Under the pieces are notes generated by a model. That model searched no databases. It was given only the letters and a program-made list of their open reading frames with translations, and was not told the origin of the DNA. Both the position numbers and the translations under genes were made by a program. A stretch of DNA of 64,000 bases from Hymenobacter negativus (lineage in GTDB: Bacteria; Bacteroidota; Bacteroidia; Cytophagales; Hymenobacteraceae): assembly GCF_017571495.1 (NCBI RefSeq), contig NZ_JAGETZ010000008.1, forward strand, positions 1 to 64,000. The letters run 5' to 3'. How positions within the stretch are numbered: position 1 is the stretch's first letter; every line of letters begins with the position of its first letter. This document shows, piece by piece, positions 58,246 to 64,000 of this stretch.

Positions 58246-59313
58246 ATGCTGCCCAAGCCAACTGCTTCCCCATATGCCGCTGTTTTCATTGATTTTGAAA
58301 ACATTTACTATTTCTTAAAGAACCACTTCCACGACCCGCCCGACCTCAACGACATCGTGCTCGATATCGTCCGGAGCCTGCGGGAGGAATTGGGCAAAAA
58401 GAGCCTCGACAGCCTCATCAGCTACGCCTACGCCGACTTTGAGCGCCTGGCCACCGCACCCCAGGGCGCCCTCTACCTGATGGGCGTGAGTACCCGCAAC
58501 GTGCTGGGCACCGACCACAAAAACGCCGCTGACATGCAGCTGTGCATCGATGCGCTGGAGGTGATGTACACCCGGCCCGAAATCGGCACCTTCGTGCTCG
58601 TGGCCGGCGACCGGGATTATATCCCCGTATTGCAGCACCTGCGCCGCCAGGCCCGGCAGGTGCTGGTGGCTGGCTTCCGGGAGTCGGTATCCGGCGACTT
58701 GCTGCAGAACATTGGGGCCGAGCAGTTTCTGGATGCCCGTAGCCTGCTGACTGCCGGCCGGGTAGAGGAACTGGAAAAACGCCGGGCCGACCGTCAGCGC
58801 TCCATCGAAGAAAGCCGCCGACTGCGCGAGCAAGGCCTGGCGGGGGTGCCCTCGGCCGCGGCGCTGGCCGCCCGCGCTGCCGCACCCGAGGCCGATTCCC
58901 AACCCAAAGCAACGTCCGCGCCAACGACCATTATGCCCCGGACCATCGTGTCGGTTGCTGCCCGTCCTTTTGCCCGCCTAGCCGAGGAGGTGCCCGATTT
59001 TGCCCCCAGCCGCCGCCTGGCTACCGATACCGAGCGCCGGACACTGGCCTTTATGCTGGCCGAATTTCAGAAGCTGGAAGCCAAGCAGCAGCGCCGCGTA
59101 ACGGAGCTGTGGCTGGGTCCGTTTATGCGCCTGCTTACCGATGAGCTGCCCGAGCTGCCCGACTACGAGCGCCGGGACCTGCTTAATAAGCTGCGCGATG
59201 CCGGCACCATTCGCATTGAGAAGCGCGAGGGCGAGCCGCATCCGTTTTCGGTTATTGTGGTCAACTACAGCCACCCCGACGTACAGGAATTGCACCCCGG
59301 ACCCGAAAACTAG
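58246..59313 (+). CDS. NYN-domain protein with C-terminal helical/winged-helix domain
   Basis: A protein of 355 residues. The first 165 residues are a NYN (PIN-like) nuclease domain: AAVFIDFENIYYFLKN, DFERLA, DMQLCIDALEV, FVLVAGDRDYIPVLQHLRRQ and QVLVAGF, with the Asp cluster expected to hold Mg2+. A charged linker (residues 170-240, EKRRADRQRSIEESRRLREQ) follows. The C-terminal domain (RRLATDTERRTLAFMLAEFQ, then RRDLLNKLRDAGTIRIEKRE) looks like a winged helix, as in LOTUS/OST-HTH modules. NYN proteins act on RNA; the target is unknown. The gene is divergent from the GH31 gene. Confidence 0.88.
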   Translation: MLPKPTASPYAAVFIDFENIYYFLKNHFHDPPDLNDIVLDIVRSLREELGKKSLDSLISYAYADFERLATAPQGALYLMGVSTRNVLGTDHKNAADMQLCIDALEVMYTRPEIGTFVLVAGDRDYIPVLQHLRRQARQVLVAGFRESVSGDLLQNIGAEQFLDARSLLTAGRVEELEKRRADRQRSIEESRRLREQGLAGVPSAAALAARAAAPEADSQPKATSAPTTIMPRTIVSVAARPFARLAEEVPDFAPSRRLATDTERRTLAFMLAEFQKLEAKQQRRVTELWLGPFMRLLTDELPELPDYERRDLLNKLRDAGTIRIEKREGEPHPFSVIVVNYSHPDVQELHPGPEN

Positions 59314-59326
59314 CCGCCCCGCCGGT

Positions 59327-59334
59327 TATCTTTG
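59327..59334 (+). promoter_or_regulatory. Probable -7 promoter box (TATCTTTG)
   Basis: TATCTTTG fits TAnnTTTG and lies 72 bp before the start of the 123-residue gene and 13 bp after the NYN gene stop. No matched -33 TTG at the usual distance was seen. Confidence 0.4.
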
Positions 59335-59406
59335 GCCGCCGAACGGCGCAGACTGTCGCGTGCGTCTGGCCCGGAACGTTCAATATCCCACTTTACTTTT
59401 CGCTAC

Positions 59407-59778
59407 ATGAGCTTTTTTTCTGAAGCAGAATCCAGCATTCGCTTGCTGTTCGATACCGTTAATGCCGGTTTCAATGTTGACCCCGGCAAGGGCCAGGACC
59501 ACCTCGAAAACTGGATTCAGCACCTACGCAGCATCGACCAGCCCACTACTCGTCCCATCGTAACGGAGCTGGAAACCCTGCGCGGCCACATCAATAACAA
59601 CAATGCAGCCGGTATGGCCGTGGCCTTCCAGAACATCGGCGAGCTGACGGCGAAAGCGGCTCTGGCTACCCATAACTTCAGCGGCGAGGGCGACAAAGCC
59701 CGCGAACTGAGCCAGAAGCTCATCACCGCTGCGGGCAACCTGCGCATGATTGCCCGCACGGTGCCCGCGCAGCACTAA
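59407..59778 (+). CDS. Small helical protein, unknown
   Basis: A protein of 123 residues (MSFFSEAESSIRLLFDTVNA, then KGQDHLENWIQHLRSID, VTELETLRGHINNNNAAGMA, KARELSQKLITAAGNLRMIA). It is all-helical and soluble with no known motif. Similar short helical proteins are found in Hymenobacter-like genomes without a role. The ATG at 59407 is preceded by a clean spacer with a promoter-like box. It is followed by the longest family A repeat. Confidence 0.6.
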   Translation: MSFFSEAESSIRLLFDTVNAGFNVDPGKGQDHLENWIQHLRSIDQPTTRPIVTELETLRGHINNNNAAGMAVAFQNIGELTAKAALATHNFSGEGDKARELSQKLITAAGNLRMIARTVPAQH

Positions 59779-59813
59779 GCAGCTGCCGTTTGCTCAATTG
59801 ACAGAGCAATAAG

Positions 59814-59918
59814 AACGTCATGCCGAGCGCAGCCGAGGCATCTTGCGTGGAATAGTAATCCTTTCAATTGGGGTTACGACTCTACGCAAGATGCCTCGGC
59901 TGTGCTCGGCATGACGTT
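59814..59918. repeat. Dispersed inverted repeat, family A, longest copy
   Basis: Arms 59814-59848 and 59884-59918 differ at one of 35 positions. The sequence starts AACGTCATGCCGAGCGCAGC, then CGAGGCATCTTGCGT. A T6 run follows the right arm. It lies between convergent genes. Confidence 0.93.
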
Positions 59919-59937
59919 TTTTGATTTGGTCTACCTT

Positions 59938-61689
59938 CTAATACCCCAGGGCGGTATCGTCGCCGCGAGGGTCGGCTCCGCCTTCTAACTTGCCGTCGGG
60001 CAGTACATGGATGATATCCAGCCTGCCCCAAGGCAACTGTGGGGTAGGGTGGTAACCACGGGCGCGGAGCGTGTCCTGCGCGGCGGGCAACAACGCCCCG
60101 GCTTCCACATCAAGCTGGTCGGGCAACCACTGGTGGTGCAGGCGTGGGGCCGTCACTACTTGCTGGGCGTTCAGGCCATAGTCCACGATGCCGATGATGC
60201 TTTGCAACACGCTGGTGATGATGGTGCTGCCGCCCGGCGTGCCCGTCACGAGGGCCACTTTGCCGTTGTGGGTGAGAATGGTGGGGGTCATGCTGCTGAG
60301 CATGCGCTTGCCGGGAGCAATGGCATTGGCCACGCCGCCGGTCAGGCCATAGGAGTTCGGCACTCCGGCTTTCGCGCTGAAATCGTCCATCTCATTATTC
60401 AGCAGGAAGCCGGCCCCGGGCACCACCACCTTGCTGCCGTAGCCACCGTTGAGTGTGGTGGTGCAGCTCACCGCGTTGCCGAAGGCATCGATGATGCTGA
60501 AATGCGTGGTTTCGCTGCTTTCGTAGCCCGGCAGCTTAGCTCCGGCGGCTAGTGTGGCGCTGGCCGTGGCCCGGCCCTTCGGGCGCATAGAGCCGGCCCG
60601 CTGGCGGTTGTAGTCTACATCGAGCAGCTTCTGGGTAGGCACATGGCCAAAATCTGGGTCGCCGAGGTAGGTGGCGCGGTCGGCGTAGGCCCGGCGCTCT
60701 GCTTCGGTGATGTAGTGCACGGCCAGGGGCGTGTGGTAGCCGGCCTGGGCCAGGTCCACGGGCTCCAGCATCTGCAGCATCTGGAGCAGGGCTACGCCGC
60801 CGGAGCTGGGCGGCGGCATCGTAATCACGTCGTAGTCGCGGTAGCGGCCACGCAGCGGCTCGCGCCACTTGGCCTTGTAGTTGTCGAGGTCGGTTTGGCT
60901 GACGAGGCCCCGGCTGCGTTTCATTTCGGCGAGCAGCAGGCGGGCGGTTTCACCCTTGTAGAAGCCGGCGCGGCCCTGGTCGCGCACACGAGCCAGCGTG
61001 CGGGCCAGCTCGGGCAGGCGCAGGGTGTCGCCGGGTTGCCAGTCGCCGCCTCCGGGGCGCAGGTAGGCTGGCGTGCTCCCGGGGTTGTATTTCTGGAAAT
61101 CGGTCCGGGCTCTATTAAGGCCAGCGGCTTCCTTGGCAGTGAGGGGAAAGCCCTGCGTGGCGAGGGCCACCGCCGGCTGCACCAGCGCGGGCCACGAAAG
61201 CTTGCCCAATTGCTTGTGTAGCGCGGCCATGCCGGCCACCGTGCCGGGCGTGCCCACGGCCAGCGAGCCGGCGGTGCTCAGGCCCGCCACCACGTTGCCT
61301 TGCTTGTCCAGGTACATATCGCGCGAAGCCTTGCCCGGTGCAGTTTCGCGGAAATCGAGCGAACCGGCCGAACCGTTGCGGTCGCGGTAGAGCAGGAAAC
61401 CACCCCCGCCAATGTTGCCGGCGGCGGGTAGGGCCACGGCCAAGGCAAACTGCACGGCCACAGCCGCATCGTAGGCATTGCCGCCGCGCTGCAAAATGAG
61501 CGTGCCGATTTTAGATGCCTCGGGATGGGCCGACACGACCATGGCATAGTTAGCCAGGCGGGGGGCGGCGGCCTTGGGTATCGGCGTGCCCAATGACCCC
61601 TCAAAAGCCTTGGAAGTGGAAGTGACCGGTCGCTCGGCCGAGCAAGCCAACAGTAATGCCAGGGGAACAGCAAGTAAGCGTTGTTTCAT
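59938..61689 (-). CDS. ggt: Gamma-glutamyltransferase
   Basis: A protein of 583 residues with lipobox-like signal LAVPLALLLACS. It cleaves gamma-glutamyl bonds of glutathione in the periplasm. The precursor self-cleaves at the Thr of ETTHFSIID (Thr394), giving large and small subunits. Other hallmarks: GGNAYDAAVAVQFALAV, GNIGGGGFLLYRD, the binding Arg in FRETAPG, DAFGNAVSCTTTLNGGYG, GFLLNNEMDDFS and GTPGGSTIITSVLQSI. The length equals that of the E. coli enzyme. It converges with the small helical gene across a family A repeat. Confidence 0.95.
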   Translation of the reverse strand: MKQRLLAVPLALLLACSAERPVTSTSKAFEGSLGTPIPKAAAPRLANYAMVVSAHPEASKIGTLILQRGGNAYDAAVAVQFALAVALPAAGNIGGGGFLLYRDRNGSAGSLDFRETAPGKASRDMYLDKQGNVVAGLSTAGSLAVGTPGTVAGMAALHKQLGKLSWPALVQPAVALATQGFPLTAKEAAGLNRARTDFQKYNPGSTPAYLRPGGGDWQPGDTLRLPELARTLARVRDQGRAGFYKGETARLLLAEMKRSRGLVSQTDLDNYKAKWREPLRGRYRDYDVITMPPPSSGGVALLQMLQMLEPVDLAQAGYHTPLAVHYITEAERRAYADRATYLGDPDFGHVPTQKLLDVDYNRQRAGSMRPKGRATASATLAAGAKLPGYESSETTHFSIIDAFGNAVSCTTTLNGGYGSKVVVPGAGFLLNNEMDDFSAKAGVPNSYGLTGGVANAIAPGKRMLSSMTPTILTHNGKVALVTGTPGGSTIITSVLQSIIGIVDYGLNAQQVVTAPRLHHQWLPDQLDVEAGALLPAAQDTLRARGYHPTPQLPWGRLDIIHVLPDGKLEGGADPRGDDTALGY

Positions 61690-61808
61690 AGCGGGCAAAA
61701 TAACGCTATGATTAGCGGGATTACTACCGTTGGGCTCAAATAGCCGTTAATGCTGAAAGAAATAGCCGCTAAGCTGCCCAAGGCACTGTACCGGCAATTT
61801 CAACGCAC

Positions 61809-61816
61809 TACATTTG
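61809..61816 (+). promoter_or_regulatory. Probable -7 promoter box of glgB (TACATTTG)
   Basis: TACATTTG fits TAnnTTTG and stands 20 bp before the glgB ATG, the usual spacing in this phylum. The -33 box is not obvious. Confidence 0.45.
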
Positions 61817-61835
61817 GCCCAAACCTCCCGCACTC

Positions 61836-63884
61836 ATGGCTAAGTCAAAACCCACCACGCCCGCCGCTGTCAAACCCCGCCGTCCTGCTCCGCTGGCCCT
61901 CGTAAAGAACGATGGCTGGCTGGCTCCCTACGAGCCCGTGCTACGCCAGCGCCAGGAGCGCCTGCAAGCCCGGCTGGCCGAAATCAAGCAGTACCACGGC
62001 TCTTTGCTGAATTACGCCACCGCGCACCAGCAGCTGGGCCTGAACCACGACGCCGGCCGCGGTGGCTGGGTGTACCGCGAGTGGGCCCCCGCCGCCGAGG
62101 CCTTGTACCTGGTCGGCGACTTCAACGGCTGGGACCGTGGAGCCAACCCGCTTCAAAAGCTGGAATTCGGGGTCTGGGAAGCATTTTTGCCCGATGCGGA
62201 CTACGACCAGCGCCTCACCCACGGCAGCCGCTTCAAGGTGCACGTGGTAGCCAATGGCCAGGGCAAGGACCGCCTGCCCGCCACTCTGCGCCGCGCCGTG
62301 CAGGACGAGCACACCAAGGACTTCGCGGGCCAAATCTGGCGGCCGGAGCAGCCCTTCGCCTGGACCGACCAGCAATTCAAAACAGCCACTGCCGTGCAGG
62401 AGCCGCTAATTTATGAGACGCACGTGGGCATGGCCACCGAGGAAGGCCGCGTGGGCAGCTACCGCGAATTTGCCGAAAACATCCTGCCGCGCATTGAAGC
62501 TGATGGCTACAATACCATCCAGCTAATGGCCGTACAGGAGCATCCTTATTATGGGTCCTTTGGTTACCACGTGGCCAATCTGTTTGCCGCCAGCTCCCGC
62601 TTCGGCACGCCCGAAGACCTGAAGTTTCTCATCAACGAAGCCCATCGGCGCGGCATTGCGGTGCTGCTGGATATCGTGCACTCGCACGCCGTGAAAAACG
62701 AAGCAGAAGGTTTGGCCGATTTTGACGGTTCCGGCAACCAGTATTTCCACAAAGGCGAGCGTGGCAACCACCCCGGCTGGGACAGCAAGCTCTTCGATTA
62801 CGGCCGGCCCGAGGTGCAGCAGTTCCTGCTCAGCAACGTGCGCTACTGGCTCGAAGAATTTCACTTCGACGGCTTCCGCTTCGATGGCGTGACGAGCATG
62901 CTCTACCACCACCACGGCGAGGGCGTGGCCTTTGTGGGCTACGACAACTACTTCGGCCTCAGCGCCGATGAGGACGCCATTCTGTATTTGCAGCTGGCCA
63001 CCACGCTGGCGCATGAGTTCAGGAAAGGCAGCATGCTGGTGGCCGAGGACATGAGCGGCCTGCCCGGCCTGTGCCGGCCTATCAAGGAGGGCGGTGTGGG
63101 GTTCGACTACCGCCTGGCCATGGGCATTCCGGATTATTGGATTAAGCTGCTGAAGCACACGCCCGATGAAAACTGGCGCCTTGGCGACCTCTGGCACACC
63201 CTTACCAACCGCCGGGCCGGCGAGAAAACCATTGCCTACGCCGAAAGCCACGACCAGGCCCTGGTAGGAGACAAAACCCTGGCTCATTGGTTATTCGATG
63301 CGGCCATCTACACCCACATGCACAACGTGGACGGCGACCCCGGTGCGGCGCGGGCACTGGCGCTGCACAAAATCATTCGACTCCTCACGCTGGCGGCTGG
63401 TGGCGAGGGCTACCTCAACTTCATCGGCAACGAATTCGGCCACCCCGAATGGGTCGATTTCCCCCGTGAGGGCAACGGCTGGAGCTACCATTTCGCCCGC
63501 CGCCAGTGGAGCCTGGGTGACAATCCCGACCTGAAATTCCACCAAATGGGCACTTTTGATAAGGCCATGATTCACCTGGCCAAAGCCCGACACTTGCTGG
63601 CTGCCGGCCCTGCCAACTTGCTCAGGCACGATGAGGAAAACCAGGTGCTGGCCTTCGAGCGCGGCGACTTGGTCTTCATTGTGAACCTGCACGTTGAGCG
63701 CAGCCTCACCGACTACCGCTTCTGGGTGACCGAGGAAGGCAAATACCGCGTGGTGCTGTCGTCCGATAACGCTCGCTTTGGCGGCTTCGACCGGCCCGAT
63801 GAGGGTTACGAGTACGAGACATACGAGCATCAGCTAAGTCTGTACGTGCCAAGCCGGGTGGCGCTGGTGCTGGCGCGGGCGTAG
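61836..63884 (+). CDS. glgB: 1,4-alpha-glucan branching enzyme, GH13_8-like
   Basis: A protein of 682 residues that forms alpha-1,6 branches in glycogen in the cytoplasm. An N-terminal CBM48 domain (YREWAPAAEALYLVGDFNGWD) precedes the GH13 barrel: DIVHSHAVKN, DGFRFDGVTSM (nucleophile Asp350), LVAEDMSG (acid/base Glu404) and AESHDQALVGDKT (Asp473), then LNFIGNEFGHPEW and the C-terminal beta-domain. The pattern VTSMLYHHHG and EGGVGFDYRLAMGIPDYWI is that of the eukaryotic-type branching enzymes (GH13_8), common in Bacteroidota. No other glg gene is adjacent in this window. Confidence 0.94.
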   Translation: MAKSKPTTPAAVKPRRPAPLALVKNDGWLAPYEPVLRQRQERLQARLAEIKQYHGSLLNYATAHQQLGLNHDAGRGGWVYREWAPAAEALYLVGDFNGWDRGANPLQKLEFGVWEAFLPDADYDQRLTHGSRFKVHVVANGQGKDRLPATLRRAVQDEHTKDFAGQIWRPEQPFAWTDQQFKTATAVQEPLIYETHVGMATEEGRVGSYREFAENILPRIEADGYNTIQLMAVQEHPYYGSFGYHVANLFAASSRFGTPEDLKFLINEAHRRGIAVLLDIVHSHAVKNEAEGLADFDGSGNQYFHKGERGNHPGWDSKLFDYGRPEVQQFLLSNVRYWLEEFHFDGFRFDGVTSMLYHHHGEGVAFVGYDNYFGLSADEDAILYLQLATTLAHEFRKGSMLVAEDMSGLPGLCRPIKEGGVGFDYRLAMGIPDYWIKLLKHTPDENWRLGDLWHTLTNRRAGEKTIAYAESHDQALVGDKTLAHWLFDAAIYTHMHNVDGDPGAARALALHKIIRLLTLAAGGEGYLNFIGNEFGHPEWVDFPREGNGWSYHFARRQWSLGDNPDLKFHQMGTFDKAMIHLAKARHLLAAGPANLLRHDEENQVLAFERGDLVFIVNLHVERSLTDYRFWVTEEGKYRVVLSSDNARFGGFDRPDEGYEYETYEHQLSLYVPSRVALVLARA

Positions 63885-64000
63885 CCCTCGAACGATTGAG
63901 ATGGCGGGGAATTTGGTTAGCCTACCGTTTAGGTGAACTGAGACTGGACGCACGTTTTCATGCTTTTGCGCCCACCTTGCGGGCTCAATGGCCTTGTATC

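Noticed and set aside
2899..59918. Repeats as a CRISPR array
   Set aside because: The repeats are scattered one per spacer over 57 kb, are inverted pairs, and have no regular spacers or cas genes.

Overview
The window is a GC-rich, gene-dense stretch of bacterial chromosome. It most resembles Bacteroidota, order Cytophagales, and Hymenobacter or a close relative. The evidence for this is several secreted proteins ending in type IX secretion (T9SS) sorting domains, the DUF5683 protein inside a parA-parB-dapB-lepB block, the pyrG-yidC pair, a Kdo enzyme (kdsA) that implies a Gram-negative envelope, and promoters of the phylum type (TAnnTTTG). This placement is inferred from gene content and order; no rRNA gene was seen. 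No tRNA, prophage, insertion sequence or CRISPR array was recognised either.

Layout. Positions 1-6.1 kb carry a broken SBBP-repeat T9SS gene, a coiled-coil membrane protein, a TPMT-type methyltransferase, kdsA, a second methyltransferase, apaG and ung. Positions 6.1-11.7 kb are the conserved chromosome-partition and envelope block on the minus strand: parA, two small ORFs flanking a 65-bp palindrome, parB, DUF5683, dapB and lepB. Positions 11.8-19 kb hold a peptide-type solute-binding lipoprotein, an esterase, a DUF6438 protein, yidC and pyrG. Positions 19-26.7 kb hold a Na+/H+ antiporter, a SAM-I riboswitch in front of a trans-sulfuration enzyme, an Old Yellow Enzyme and a PBP4-type carboxypeptidase. 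Positions 26.7-27.4 kb look like a restriction-type gene graveyard, with HNH and probable methylase remnants. Positions 27.5-36 kb carry two T9SS cargo proteins, a 644-residue membrane-anchored orphan, and a single gene fusing phosphoserine phosphatase to phosphoglycerate dehydrogenase. Positions 36-46.6 kb are accessory: a cupin, a tandem pair of orphan secreted proteins (one frameshifted), a serine hydrolase, an M1 peptidase, DUF983, an AraC regulator, an intact SBBP T9SS protein and a DUF421 protein. Positions 46.8-64 kb are rich in alpha-glucan enzymes (two related GH13 enzymes, one GH31, glgB) mixed with detoxification and redox genes, a NYN-domain protein and gamma-glutamyltransferase.

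The spacers are unusual. Many hold long inverted repeats that fall into at least three sequence families: GTCATGC..GAGC..AGCCGA..GCAT, CCGAATTTCCAATTCGG, and GTTGTCAGTTG. They usually sit between convergent genes or just after stop codons, and they look like small dispersed palindromic elements that may also act as transcription stops. Together with the SerB-SerA fusion, the tandem orphan pair and the orphan ORFs between parA and parB, they are the features most worth following up. I did not find a clear multi-gene system of unknown type such as a new defence island.
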